Assembly (NCBI GenBank): GCA_024516035.1
Contig: CM044963.1
Coordinates: 21,764,176 to 21,828,175 of the forward strand
DNA: 64,000 bases
Source of the DNA: Bactericera cockerelli
Taxonomy: Eukaryota > Arthropoda > Insecta > Hemiptera > Triozidae
Reading direction: 5' to 3'
Under the pieces are notes generated by a model. It saw nothing but the letters and a program-made list of their open reading frames with translations, was not told the origin of the DNA and did no database searches. Numbering within the stretch: the first letter of the stretch is position 1; every line of letters begins with the position of its first letter. Both the position numbers and the translations under genes were made by a program. Of this stretch, positions 1 through 11,165 are shown in pieces.

Positions 1-1251
1 AAATAATGACTTGATTTTTTTTAAAACCGAGTTTTTTTAATTTTTTATTTAGGATTAATAATTCTCGTCTAATTTTACACATTTTTCGTTAGTCATATCG
101 AAAAACAAAACTAAAGTGTTGTACAGGGTGAGACATATTTTTTTTGTAACACCCTGTATATGGGCAGTCAAAGAGACGCAAAATTAAATATAAAGACTAA
201 ATATGCAAGAAAAACTTTGATTTTTAATTAAACTAAAAAGTTATGGTGTTTTAACTATTATTGTCGCATGGACCACTCTGTAGATATTTTCTTAAACCAT
301 CATATGGGTAGTCGAAACTGTCTAAAATTAACCGAGGAGTCCAAATCTGAAAGAAAAAAAATGAATTCAAAAAGCCATGCTCAATTTTGTGTCTACACCT
401 ACCTACTTTTTATTTCAAGTTTTAAAATCATTCAGTGTGGACAACAAATTGAAAATGGCTTCAAATTCGTGTTTTTTACTTGTTTTTTCCCACATGATAC
501 GAAGTGTTCCTTGAATTTTATACAACTTAGAGTACCTACATGATAGTTTAAGAAAATATCTACAGGGTGGTCCATGCGACAATATTAGTTAAAAAACCAT
601 AACTTTTTAGTTTAATTAAAAATCAAAGTTTTTCTTGCATATTTAGTCTTTATATTTAATTTTGCGTCTCTTTGACTGCCCATATACAGGGTGTTACAAA
701 AAAATTATGTCTCACCCTGTACAACACTTTAGTTTTGTTTTTCGATATGACTAACGAAAAATGTGTAAAATTAGACGAGAATTATTAATCCTAAATAAAA
801 AATTAAAAAAACTCGGTTTTAAAAAAAATCAAGTCATTATTTCACTTGTGAACCACCCTGTATAAATTTTTTTGATGCCAATTGAAAGTGCGTGTATTCA
901 TTACACAAACACATTCTCTTCTTGTTATCGAAAAAATTAACCGAACTTGAGTTATTCAAGATTTAGAAAAAAAATTGGTCGAAAAAAAAACCACCCTGTA
1001 TGTAATATTTTTGTTTAAAAAAGTACTCAGGAAGCATTTAAAAGTAAAATTATCAAATAAAATTCAGGTCGATCCATTTAAAAATCGAAAGTTGACACCT
1101 CAATTTCTGACTTTTGAACCACCCTGTATAAAAAAAATTTCATAACTGAAACCGCATAATTAGCACATGTACCCTAGATTTTTTTATTTTTCAAAAACTC
1201 TTTCAGGGGCCGAGTAATTTGAGGTGTCCAAGTTTGGTGGGACACCCTGTA
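1..1251. mobile_element. Foldback element family FB1, copy 1 (cut by window edge)
   Basis: This is the right three quarters of an inverted-repeat element that is complete at 1657-3308. It starts inside the left arm (gtgaaataatgacttgat region), crosses the centre near 400-480, and ends with gggacaccctgta at 1251. Internal CAGGGTGG-type motifs recur on both arms, for example near 126, 567 and 858. There is no coding capacity; the short ORFs are AT-rich chance frames. About 400 bp of the left arm lies outside the window. Confidence 0.85.
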
Positions 1252-1656
1252 TTATTTTATTTATATTGAACGTAGACAGTATGACAGACGCAATGATAAT
1301 TCATACATTAAATGTCACTATGCTGTCATGATCTGGTTACTTTTATGATTAATCTGTCAATAATAAAAAGCATTAAATCTGAATTTATGGCTCTAGTAAT
1401 GTTGTTTATCTATCACCAATATAAAAAATGGAAAAATAGTACTAACAATTTTTGGTATAAAAGGTTTAGCAGACAGAAGATATCAAACAGTTGAAACAAC
1501 CAACTGCAAAGCATAATTCAGTTTTTTTTCCAATAATGGTCCCAAAAATGTAAGTACTAAAACATAATGCTTCTAAATGAACTGAATAAAGCTTCTTTAG
1601 AAGGTGATTATTTCATTACTTTCCTTTCTATAGGATAGGTAAATTTAAAAAATATA
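1252..1656. other. AT-rich spacer between two FB1 copies
   Basis: About 400 bp without a recognisable gene or repeat. It separates two copies of the same foldback element. The 60-codon frame at 1312-1494 has no family resemblance that I can see. Confidence 0.5.
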
Positions 1657-3308
1657 TACAGGGTGTCCCACCAAACTTGGACACCTCAAATTACTCGGCC
1701 CCTGAAAGAGTTTTTGAAAAATAAAAAATCCCAGGGTACATGTACTAATTATGCGGTTTCATTCATGAAATTTTTTTTATACAGGGTGGTTCAAAAGTCA
1801 GAAATTGAAGTGTCAACTTTCGATTTTTAAATGGATCGACCTGAATTTTATTTGATAATTTTACTTCTGAATGGTTCCTGAGTACTTTTTTAAACAAAAA
1901 TTTTACATACAGGGTGGTTTTTTTTCGACCAATTTTTTTTCTAAATCTCGAATAACTCAAGTTCGTTTAATTTTTTCGATAACAAGAATAGAAAGTGTTT
2001 GTGTAATGAAAACACGCACTTTCAATTGGCATCAAAAGTTTTTATACAGGGTGGTTCACAAGTGAAATAATGACCTGATTTTTTTTAAAACCGAGTTTTT
2101 TTAGTTTTTTATTTGGGTTTTTCTTACCTAATTTTACACATTTTTTGTTAGTCATATCGAAAAACAAAACTAAAGTGTTGTACAGGGTGAGACATAATTT
2201 TTTTGTAACACCCTGTATATGGGCATTCAAAGAGACGTAAAATTAAATAGAAAAACTAAATGTGCAAGAAAAACTTCGATTTTTCATGATATTAAAAAGT
2301 TATGGTGTTTTAACTAATATTGTCACATGGACCACCCTGTAGATATTTTCTTAAAACATCATACGGGTAGTCGAAACTGTCTAAAATTCAACGAGGAGTC
2401 CGAATCTGAAAGAAAAAAGTGAATTCAAAAAGCAATTTTCAATTTTGTGTCTACACCTACCTACTTTTTATTTCAAGTTTTAAAATCATTCAGTGTGGAC
2501 ACCAAATTGAAAATGGCTTCAAAATTCGTGTTTCTTACTTGTTTTTTCCCCATGATTCGAAGTCTTCGTTGAATTTTATACAACTTCGAGTACCCATATG
2601 ATGTTTTAAGAAAATATCTACAGGGTGGTCCATGTGACAATATTAGTTAAAACACCATAACTTTTTAATATCATTAAAAATCGAAGTTTTTCTTGCACAT
2701 TTAGTCTTTCTATTTAATTTTACGTCTCTTTGACTGCCCATATACAGGGTGTTACAAAAAAATCATGTCTCACCCTGTACAACACTTTAGTTTTGTTTTT
2801 CGATATGACTAACAAAAAATGTGTAAAATTAGGTTAGAATTATTAATTTCAAATAAAAAATTTAAAAAACTCGGTTTTAAAAAAAATCAAGTCATTATTT
2901 CACTTGTGAACCACCCTGTATAAAAACTTTTGATACCAATTGAAAGTGCGTGTTTTCATTACACAAACACTTTCTATTCTTGTTATCGAAAAAATTAAAC
3001 GAACTTGAGTTATTCGAGATTTAGAAAAAAAATTGGTCGAAAAAAAACCACCCTGTATGTCAAATTTTTGTTTAAAAAAGTACTCAGGAACCATTCAGAA
3101 GTAAAATTATCAAATAAAATTCAGGTCGATCCATTTAAAAATCGAAAGTTGACACTTCAATTTCTGACTTTTGAACCACCCTGTATAAAAAAAATTTCAT
3201 GAATGAAACCGCATAATTAGTACATGTACTCTAGGATTTTTTATTTTTCAAAAACTCTTTCAGGGGCCGAGTAATTTGAGGTGTCCAAGTTTGGTGGGAC
3301 ACCCTGTA
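1657..3308. mobile_element. Foldback element family FB1, copy 2 (complete, 1.65 kb palindrome)
   Basis: The element opens with tacagggtgtcccaccaa and closes with the reverse complement ttggtgggacaccctgta, with TA on both sides as in Tc1/mariner-type target duplication. The two arms pair along almost the whole length. The axis lies near 2485, in a loop of about 80 bp around ctacacctacctacttttt. Within each arm the motif CAGGGTG recurs at about 1657, 1787, 1909, 2046, 2181 and, in opposite orientation, 2209 and 2335, with mirror copies on the other arm. It encodes no transposase, so it is non-autonomous. Confidence 0.88.
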
Positions 3309-3339
3309 TATATACATGGTAGTCCACCACTTATTATTT

Positions 3340-3912
3340 TTGGAGTCATGTTTTGACTTTCACGTGAAATCCCTATTACTTCCGCAAAATTTCTAGCATT
3401 AGAATTCAGAAGTATTGTGTTTTTTGTTTAAAAAATAATAATATTTCTTGCTCCTTTTTCATATTTCTGGACGTTTCATAACCTCTTGAACAACTGTGGT
3501 TTTGTGTCTGTCTGTCGGTCTGTTAAAAATATTCCTTGTATCGCGCAAATCTCTTTGAAATACTTATGATTTCAAATATTAATATTAGAAATCATAAGTA
3601 TTGTGTTTTTTGTCTTAAAGAATAATATTTTTTGCTCCTTTTTCATATTTCTGGACGTTTCGTAACCTCCTGAGCAACTTTGGTTTTGTGTCCGTCTGTC
3701 AAAAATATTCCTTGTATCGCGCAAATCTCAGAAACTACTCAACGAATTCCGAAGAAATTTTGTATACATAGAAACATATTGGAAATGTATCGCAGATGGT
3801 CCCGTTTTAAATTCATTAACTTCGCACTAGCGGTTCTTGGTCATCATAGAGACCATGCGCCTGATCACTAACTTTTTACTTGTATGCTTATAGGTATCTC
3901 GTGAACATTTGA
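3340..3912 (-). repeat. Interspersed repeat family R, inverted copy with internal duplication
   Basis: Reverse-complement match to 19685-20420. Shared blocks include cacaaaaccaaagttgctca (reverse strand), the cgcaaatctc block and the catggtctc block. It begins near tattacttccgcaaaattt, the terminal hairpin of the family. The ggttttgtgtctgtctgtc to cgcaaatctc segment occurs twice (about 3500-3555 and 3683-3735), so this copy has an internal duplication of roughly 190 bp. It has no coding function. Confidence 0.7.
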
Positions 3913-4080
3913 TTTTTTTTTTTTTTTTTTTTTTTTTTTGATGAAAAGTTATTCGAAATTTAGAAAAAAAATTGGTCGTAAAAAAAACCCCTGTATTTAA
4001 TATTTTAGTTAAAAAAGTACTCAAGAACCATTTAGAAGTAAAATTTTCAAATATCCATTTAAAAAAGTCATTTTTAGACC
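3913..4080 (+). repeat. T37 tract followed by a truncated FB1 arm
   Basis: A run of 37 T (3913-3949) is followed by gttattcgaaatttagaaaa and the tttaaaaaagtactca block, which match an inner part of the FB1 arm (compare 3010-3100). The fragment lacks both element ends. It is probably debris from insertion or slippage. Confidence 0.65.
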
Positions 4081-4200
4081 CATTTCACTAATATCAATTA
4101 TATCAACCTCAAAAATTGGTTTGGAGCAACATCACTCTTTACTTGGCACGAATTCATCCTTTATATCCATGTGAATAATAGCTTCCATCACTTATTCCAG

Positions 4201-4606
4201 GCTACCATTCACTTCCTTGCTCTTAGCTTGTATGGTGGGTCTGCTGATGGCTAACAACAGCACAGAAAGGCTGACACAAAAAACTATCGACGCCATTTGC
4301 AATACCAACAATACCAAATTCTGCCAGGGCGCAAATACCACTGCGGATGCAACTTGCTCCGCAATGGCAAAGAACTCTGAACGAGGTAAAGACCTCCAGC
4401 CAGAGGAGATGTGTGAACAGGAGAACGTCTGCTCCTTCCATGTCAGTGCAACAAATAATGTAACAGATGTCATAGTTTACGTTTCGTTCAAAAATAAATC
4501 CCAAGATGCGCAACCTGAATCAGAGATCTTCAAGAATTGCTCGAATGGAATAATCATCTACAGCTTGTACCCGGCTCCAGCCACAACGACAACGAAGAAG
4601 CCGTGA
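4201..4606 (+). CDS. 3' terminal exon of a small secreted, sequon-rich, Cys-containing protein
   Basis: The function is unknown to me. The frame runs from a probable splice acceptor (tccatcacttattccag, AG at 4199-4200) to TGA at 4604-4606. The reading frame has no ATG before the hydrophobic stretch: it is open upstream only to a TGA at 4172, so the start codon probably lies in an upstream exon. The first residues LPFTSLLLACMVGLLMA look like a signal peptide core. About 115 mature residues follow, with six Cys, six N-x-S/T sequons (NST, NNT, NTT, NVT, NKS, NCS) and a Thr-rich Lys-Pro tail. This suggests a secreted, glycosylated, disulfide-bonded protein. GC content is clearly higher than in the flanks. 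There is no transposon similarity. The upstream exon is not identified in the window. Coding status is likely, identity open. Confidence 0.62.
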
Positions 4607-4672
4607 TCAGATTCTCACCAGGTCTCTATTTATTTACAAAAAATGCTTTCGTATTGTTGAATGCATTGTATT

Positions 4673-4678
4673 AATAAA
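4673..4678 (+). promoter_or_regulatory. Poly(A) signal of the secreted-protein exon
   Basis: AATAAA lies 67 bp after the TGA, in ttaataaacgaatgtattt. Its position fits a short 3' UTR ending around 4690-4710. Confidence 0.6.
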
Positions 4679-4739
4679 CGAATGTATTTGTTTAAATTTT
4701 GAAAATGCATTTATTTTACGTCCATTGTTAATTTTGTAG

Positions 4740-4976
4740 GTCAGGGTAATATCTAAATTCAATCAGGGCGTCTGCACAATACTTTCACTACCGTTTAATG
4801 GGTCTGTGCCTATCTTAGGGTCAAGGAATGACTGTCGTTATCATTAATATTTTCATCAATACTTAAACGTCCGTCATTATTATCAATTTATTACAAATTC
4901 AGTCATTCTCTTCAATAATAAAACGTCCGTCATTCTCATCAATATTTTTTAAACGTCCGTCATTCTTATCAATTTA
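4740..4976 (-). repeat. Tandem 3' tail of an R1-like LINE
   Basis: Read on the minus strand, this follows the stop of the LINE fragment at 4977. The block aagaatgacggacgttt recurs three to four times with aaattgataa spacers (on the plus strand aacgtccgtcatt at about 4866, 4922 and 4953). Tandem 3' UTR repeats are common in LINEs. There is no gene. Confidence 0.5.
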
Positions 4977-5288
4977 TTACAAATCCAGCATCTTCTCCAC
5001 GATATTGCCTGGGGTCAGGATTCCAACAGTTCTAAAACAGCTTTCTCGTTGGCTCTTGAAGTGTTCGCATTCAAAAACCGTGTGCTCTGGGTTGTCCATT
5101 TCATGTCCACAGTATTTACATTTTGGATCTCGTGCCTTCCCGATGATATGCTGGAACTTTCTGGAATGGCCACATGCTGTTAAGAACTGACACAGCTCGT
5201 AGCTTACTTCTCCGTGGCTTCGGTTTGTCCAGGTCTTCACATCTCTCATGAGTCTCTTTGTCCATTTAGCTTTTGATAGTTGATCCAT
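4977..5288 (-). pseudogene. R1/jockey-group LINE ORF2 C-terminus with zinc knuckle
   Basis: A 103-codon frame matches the region after the RT domain in R1-like LINE ORF2 proteins. It has WTNRSHGEVSYELCQFLTAC, then the CxxC..H....C knuckle CKYCGHEMDNPEHTVFEC. The RT part lies upstream on the same strand at 5553-5890 and is frameshifted, so this is a dead fragment. It probably reads through from the RT part in the original element. The role in the parent element would be RNA binding during target-primed reverse transcription. The clade is inferred from memory of the motif order. Confidence 0.65.
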
Positions 5289-5472
5289 TTCCCACTTGAT
5301 CTACCATAGATCATTTCGTCTTGTATTTCCCTTATTTGGTCTTCTTTCTCTTTTTCGGTTTCAGGTCCCTTACGTATTTCATATATTCTGCATAACATCT
5401 TTATCATTTAATCCATCTTTATCATTTAATCTTTGTAGGTAATCGTTAAAAGTTAATGTTAATCGTTACTGT

Positions 5473-5474
<2 letters not shown>

Positions 5475-5511
<37 letters not shown>

Positions 5512-5542
5512 GCATTGGGCAAAACAACCCATACAGCCATTT
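5475..5542 (-). mobile_element. Very short poly(A) retroposition with target duplication
   Basis: A T36 run (5475-5510) joins 32 bp of unrelated sequence. The whole is flanked by a perfect direct repeat gttactgtag (5465-5474 and 5543-5552). On the minus strand this reads as 32 nt plus a 36-A tail between target-site duplications, the signature of a severely 5'-truncated retroposition. It interrupts the R1-like LINE remains. Confidence 0.75.
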
Positions 5543-5552
5543 GTTACTGTAG

Positions 5553-5890
5553 TTTGAATTAAATATAAAATTCCATAATACGATAATTTTAATCCATTGG
5601 TAAAGAACCAGATATGACATGCAGAGCTACGGTCGCTGATGTTCGATGCACCCTGCAAAACCTCAGCATTACTTTCCTTAGGACTTGTTCGAGGAGGTTC
5701 TAGTACTTTTTCCACTGTATCACACTTCCCCACACAGCTACTCCGTATAGCAGCGTAGAGTGCACGATGCTGGCCAGGATTTTCCTCTTTGGATTTTCTG
5801 GTCCTCTCAAGTTCGGCATTATTTTGCTTACCATACCGGCCACTCTTCCAGCTTTAGTTGTCCATATTAGACATCCAGTGAGAAACAAAT
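5553..5890 (-). pseudogene. R1-like LINE reverse transcriptase fragment (thumb region)
   Basis: The frame 5890 to 5700 reads KAGRVAGMVSKIMPNLRG and then KRKILASIVHSTLLYGVAVW, typical of the RT thumb of R1/LOA-like LINEs. Past a frameshift near 5700, another frame continues with LRKVMLRFCRVHRTSATVAL, the expected following block. The zinc-knuckle C-terminus is at 4977-5288. Frameshifts and the 5475-5542 insertion make it non-functional. Confidence 0.68.
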
Positions 5891-6544
5891 TATAATTTTT
5901 ATTAAATTATAATAGGAGCTGCCAGTCTTTGACTGGTTGCCATTTCGTCTAACATATTTTATACTTTTTAACTATGATGTTATGACTTCAGTTCAGTATC
6001 TTGAGTGAATATCATAGTTAATAATTTTAATACTATATGATATAATATATTCTCAGCCATTTTTTTAATATCCTTTTTCAATGTTGAAATCTTCGAAAAA
6101 ATGTAGTACTTTCCTGCCAACAGCTCCGCGACTACCAAACCATAACCCCTAAGTCTCAAAATCTCTTTTCCCAAATAAAGTATATAAATTAAAGTATATA
6201 AGTCCTACTGGTTACTCAAATTTTGATTACAATTTTGAATAGACTTTCCAATCAGGAATTGGTCAGTAATTTTCGCTAAATTTCACATTCAATTCCTTGC
6301 GGGTGTTTCTCTATGCAGTATTTACATTGTTCACTTGGAAATTTATATGAGCTCGTTCAGAGTGACATACTTCTTCCTCGCAAGCCTATCAAAATAACAC
6401 CGACTTTTCGGCTCAATAATTTCTCTTCAACATTGAATAATAATCACATCGCCTTGATTATACTTCCCAATTAGGACCATTATTCCAGTAGTAATCCCAG
6501 TATTATTTGGTCCAAATCCCAGATGGGTGGATACTTGTCATGTC
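5891..6544. other. AT-rich DNA, no gene seen
   Basis: I see no coding frame, RNA gene or clear repeat. The short minus-strand frame at 5980-6174 has no family signal. Confidence 0.4.
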
Positions 6545-6612
6545 CCGGCCTGGATTAGAACCGCGATCTCAGGATTATCAGACAAATCTCTTAACCACTG
6601 AGATAGAGGCCC
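6545..6612 (-). repeat. tRNA-like SINE head remnant
   Basis: The minus strand carries a B-box-like segment (plus strand ggattagaaccgcgatctca) and an A-box-like segment (cttaaccactgagat). The inner spacing fits a tRNA-derived promoter, but stems are poor, so this is a SINE relic and not a tRNA gene. Confidence 0.45.
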
Positions 6613-6949
6613 TGAGATAGAGGAATAGACATGGAAGTTTGTTAAATATAGTTGTTTAAACTCCACTCAATGGAATTTTACAGATCACTTGTCCAAATTA
6701 ACGTCATTTAGCCTCAGTTGGTTTAAGAAAGGCCAGCATCTCGATGACTCGAGTTTGAGTTTGTCATCGGGAGATAGTAAAATATACCTACCAAACATTT
6801 CACCTAAAAAAATACACAAATGATTTGCAATCTGAAATAGACTCGGAAGTAACATGCTATAGTAATTTTTGAATCCGATCTTCGCAATACAAGTTGGTGT
6901 ACCACAAAGAATACCCGAGGAACAAATACGCCTATTGGAACTATTATTA
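6613..6949. other. Spacer before the 33-bp minisatellite, no gene seen
   Basis: AT-rich sequence without a recognisable coding frame or repeat family. Confidence 0.4.
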
Positions 6950-7375
6950 ATATAACTACTATCAACATTATTCCATCACTCATCCATAGCATTATTCCAA
7001 CGATCATCAACAACATTGTCAACATTATTCCAACAACCATCAATAGCATTATCAATATTATACCAACAATCATCAATAGATAATCAACATTATTCCAACA
7101 ATCAGCAAAAGCATTATAATCATTATTCTAACAATCGTCAATAGTATTTTCAACATTATTTCAACAATCACCAATAGCATTATCAACATTAATCCAACAA
7201 TCAGCAATAACATTACCTATCAACATTATTCCAACAATCAGCAATAGCATTATCAACTTTATTCCAACAATCAGCAATAGCATTATCAACATTATTCCAA
7301 CAATCAGAAATAGCATTATCAACATTATACCAACAATCAGCAATAGCATTATCAACATTATAACTTTATTATTAT
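6950..7375. repeat. 33-bp minisatellite
   Basis: Tandem units built on attccaacaatcagcaatag with cattatcaac spacers. Intervals are 33 bp in the regular part (7231, 7264, 7297) and degenerate at the left end. Because 33 is a multiple of three, the minus strand shows long frames of Leu/Ile/Met; these are not genes. A cat/atc trinucleotide run follows to about 7435. Confidence 0.85.
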
Positions 7376-7439
7376 CATCAAAACCTTTTGTATCATCAAC
7401 AACATCAGCGATTTAGTATCATCATCATCATCATCTTTT

Positions 7440-7970
7440 CATCCTCCGGGTTCGCAATCAGAATTTACAATCATTGAGCCCATGAAATGAGGTAGGTAAA
7501 TATTGTCCTACCAACAATAATGCACTAATGAAAATGAGGAAGAGAGGGGGAGAAACAGAGAATGGAAGATGAATAGAGGAGTAGGCAGGGAAATGCAGAG
7601 TAAACATGAAGGAGAGAGAGGAAAGATTTAGCAAGGGAAAATTGAAGAAAGAATAGGACAAAGAGAAAGGGTTAAAGAGCAATACAAGAGAAGGAGGGAG
7701 ACAAAAAGTAGAAGAAAGAGAGAGGGTTAAAGAGCGATATAATAGAAAGAGGAAGACAAAATGGAGAAGAATAGAATTTGAAATGAACAGAAGTGAACTA
7801 GATCACGAAGAACAGAGATAAAGAAGAAAAGAGAGAGAAAAGCATAATGAGGATAGATTTAAGAGAAGGATTAGAACGGCAGAAGAGAGAGAGAGAGGAG
7901 GTGCGAGAGGTGAAAGTCAATAAATCTCTCATTAGTACGGTAGAGCTTTCAAAGTTGGGTATTATAATAT
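7440..7970. repeat. Purine-rich (GA) low-complexity DNA
   Basis: Mostly gagaga/aaga-rich sequence from 7530 to 7900. Apparent minus-strand ORFs are Ser/Leu/Phe translations of CT repeats. Confidence 0.7.
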
Positions 7971-7974
7971 CATC

Positions 7975-8180
7975 ATAAACCCCAGAATAGGCCATCTGCA
8001 GAATCATTGTCACGTGTGGTGAAACAACTCTTGTCCGTGGTCCAGAGGTCCTGAGTTCAATCCCCGGGTTAGGCAAAATTTTCTCACCAAAATAATTTTC
8101 CCTCCGAAGTAAAAGAACTAGAAGCTCATTCCAGACTAAACCCAGGTTGGATGAGGTAAATGTGGGTAGCTGCTGCAATT
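7975..8180 (+). repeat. Degenerate SINE-A copy
   Basis: A B-box-like gagttcaatcccc (8052-8064) is followed about 80 bp later by ggttggatgaggtaaatgtg, the conserved body of the SINE-A family complete at 42827-43085. It is diverged and ends in an A-rich tail near 8200. Confidence 0.6.
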
Positions 8181-8784
8181 TTTTTCTTCGTTTTTTTAAA
8201 AAAAAAAATACTCAAGATAATTTTCTTAGAATGTCTCCTGTAGTTCATTCTGAAATTGTCTATGAAAAATTTGGACATCCTGTATAAATCTTATTTTATG
8301 GAATACACTGAACGTATGGTATTTCAGAATAATCTACATACACTCACCAGCAGAATTAACCAAACACTTCCTGTTTTTCAACTTGACTCCATGTATTTCC
8401 TTACGGACTTTATTTTGACTTAACTTTTTTTGTAAATAACGTTTTCAAGGTTTTTTTCTTTTGATAGAAAACCAACAGTACGGAGGTTAATGCTGAACAG
8501 AAAAAATCATGTTTACCTATTCAGTCACTTTCATTCTGATAGAAAACAAAAGAAATGGAAATTTATACCTCATAGAAAGAACATTTTTAAAAATTAATTA
8601 ATAAAATTTTGATGACTGGAAAAGTTGAACATGTTTCTTTTGTTCAAAATACATGTCCATACTGATGGTTTTTTATTATTAAAATAATAATACCTTGAAA
8701 ATTCAAACTACAAAAAAAATTTTTATTCATATTTAGTCCGTAAGAAAATATACATAATTATAGAAATATTTAGTCCGTAAGGTC
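8181..8784. other. AT-rich DNA, no gene seen
   Basis: A fragment tttggacatcctgtata (8270-8286) resembles a decayed FB1 end. Otherwise nothing is recognisable. Confidence 0.4.
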
Positions 8785-9155
8785 TTGCCGGGGGACTATA
8801 TAAACAGGGAGTAGGCCAGCAGTCTGGCTGGGGGACTATAAACAGGGATTAGACCAGCAGTCTGGCTGGGGGACTATAAACAGGGAGTAGACCAGCAGCC
8901 TGGCTGGGGGACTATAAACAGGGATTAGACCAGCAGTCTGGCTGAGGGACTATAAACAGGGAGTAGACCAGCAGTCTGGCTGAGGGACTATAAACAGGGA
9001 GTAGACCAGCAGTCTGGCTGAGGGACTATAAACAGGGAGTAGACCAGCAGTCTGGCTGGGGGACTATAAACAGGAAGTAGACCAGCAGTCTGGCTGGGGG
9101 ACTATAAGCAGGGAGTAGACCAGCAGTCTGGCTGGGAGACTATAAACAGGAAGTA
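8785..9155. repeat. 38-bp minisatellite, array 1
   Basis: About nine to ten units containing ggactataaacagggagtag and accagcagtctggctgg, with a 38-bp period. Units differ by few bases, so the array is young or homogenised. A diverged array of the same unit lies at 48735-49130. Confidence 0.9.
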
Positions 9156-9626
9156 GAACAGCATTGGCTTGGTTCTGGGGGCCCTTGTCAATTATTAGCC
9201 TCCTCGTAAAGACAGTGGAAGAACTGCTGAGTCAATCCTCCACTGTCTGGCTACCATCGTTCACGATTACGCCACTCTATGATGAAGGAAATACATGAAG
9301 TCAAAAGGAAAAACAGCAAGTGTCCGGTTAATTCTGCCCGTAAGTATATTTTCAAATGTCGAAACCAATGTTCGCTTTTGTCTTCGCAATCAATCCCGAA
9401 CCCTTTTGTTGCAAAGAGAAATATTATGAGCATGTATTTCGACAGCCAAAATTAAAAGCCTCGGAACTTATCAGAGTGAACACGAACCATCGAGTTTGAA
9501 AGGCTCAGAACATCTAATGCGACATGTCAGCTTTGAAAACATAATATCCTAAATAATGAAACAGATGTGGATAGAAGGAAAGAGAGAGAAAGATAGATAA
9601 ATATATATACATATACGAAGATATAT

Positions 9627-9676
<50 letters not shown>

Positions 9677-10120
9677 GGGAATAGACATTAAAAACAGTTG
9701 TCTTTCGTAAAGTAATCCCTACCGAATCCGAAATTTCTATCTATTTTTCCTCCTGTATCTCTCTATTCCTATTCTCCCTTCCTTTCCTCTCTACTCTCTT
9801 CTCTCTTTTCTCTTCTTCTTTTCTCATTCTCACTCTCCCACTTTTCTTTCTCTCTTTTCTCACTCTCTCTATCTCTCACTAAATTGCCTCTACTTCTTAT
9901 CTCATTTCTTCTATCTTTCTTTTTCTCCTCTTCCTCTTCACAAGTGCCTGAATCTTACCTTTTACGGTCCAGTGCTGTCCCACATCCCAACCATAAAACG
10001 TTTGCCCAACAATTCATATAAAATTCACTAGAACAGTCCTTATTCTAGGTGCATGTACCTCATGCAACTTTTTAGTTGCCATCAAGCCCCAATTGTCAAA
10101 AGAAACGCAGCCAACAGCTA
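9156..10120. other. No gene; GA and CT microsatellites
   Basis: Contains (ga)n at about 9629-9673 and pyrimidine-rich DNA at 9740-9960. A frame at 9251-9433 (minus) is not convincing. Confidence 0.5.
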
Positions 10121-10124
10121 TAAA

Positions 10125-10605
10125 ATTTCACATAAAGCCAGTTCTTAATGCTATATTACACATAATGGTGACTGCATAACCTCGATTTTTCTATATAAAG
10201 AGGTTTTCTAATAAAGCCAGTTCTCTATTACACATAAATAGGTGACGCAGGTACCTGAGATTTTTCTCTTTATAAAGAGGTTTCTAATAAAGCCCGTTCT
10301 CTATTAGCACATAAACTAGTGGACTGCAGGGACCTGAGATTTTCTCTATTATAAAGAGGTTTCTAATATAAGCCAGTTCTCTATTACACATAAACAGGGA
10401 TGCAGGGACCTGAGATTTTCTCTATTATAAAGAGGTCAATAAGCAGTTCTCTATACACATAAACAGTGATGCAGGGACTAAGTTTCTCTATTATAAGGGG
10501 TTTCTAATAAGGCCAGTTCTCTTCTATTAACATAAGAGGTGATGCAGCGACCTGAGATTTTCTCTATTAAAAGAGTTTTCTATTATATCCGAGTCCATTA
10601 TATCC
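10125..10605. repeat. Degenerate tandem repeat of about 75 bp
   Basis: About six units with the core agccagttctctattacaca, a gatgcagggacctgagattt block and ctctattataaagaggtttc. Small insertions and deletions make the period vary from roughly 70 to 80 bp. Confidence 0.8.
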
Positions 10606-11027
10606 AGGTTCCACTGTATTTGAAATAGAGACGAAATTATCTCTGGTGAATATAAGTTCTGGTTCTGATCAACCCTGTATAAAATATATCTTTATTTTTG
10701 CTCTTCACTTCTCTATTAGCTGTCTGTCTCTCCTTCGTCCTCCTTTCTCATCTTCGTTTCATCAGGATATTTTTAAAAGAATAGATAAGTCTTCCTCTTA
10801 CTTTTCCTTGTTAAAATCAATACTATGGAAAGCCCGAGGGAACATCCCTACGAGTGAATCCATCAACATTGTCAAACGTTCAAGATAATCTGGCACTTCA
10901 ATCAATCTTTTTCCCGAAATCTTGTGCCCATTGCGTCAATAGTTATGTCGGGATTAATAATTTTATTATAATAATAAAAACAACGTTACTAACGACCAGC
11001 GAGGTGAAGACTTCGTGATGCTGGCAT
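10606..11027. other. No gene recognised
   Basis: The 80-codon frame at 10646-10888 has Ser/Phe-rich, low-complexity composition and no start context or family motif. Confidence 0.4.
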
Positions 11028-11165
11028 TTCGGCGAAATCCAGGCTGGGTAAGGTTAATGTGGGTAGCAGGTGTGTGAGTTTTTTGCGAATGGAGGGTAAC
11101 ACCCCCGTCGTGATATGACCATGCAAGTGAAAGCGACTTTAAACCAAAATAAAATTAAACAACAA
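11028..11165 (+). repeat. SINE-A 3' body fragment
   Basis: Carries aggctgggtaaggttaatgt, the gaatggagggtaac block and the gtcgtgatatgacc region, as in the SINE-A body. It has no tRNA head. Confidence 0.6.

Noticed and set aside
1763..3202. Identical 64-65 codon ORFs on both strands
   Set aside because: They are mirror frames of the FB1 palindrome arms, not a gene family.
4192..4513. Antisense ORFs opposite the secreted-protein exon
   Set aside because: They are shadows of the plus-strand exon, which has the splice acceptor, leader and poly(A) signal.
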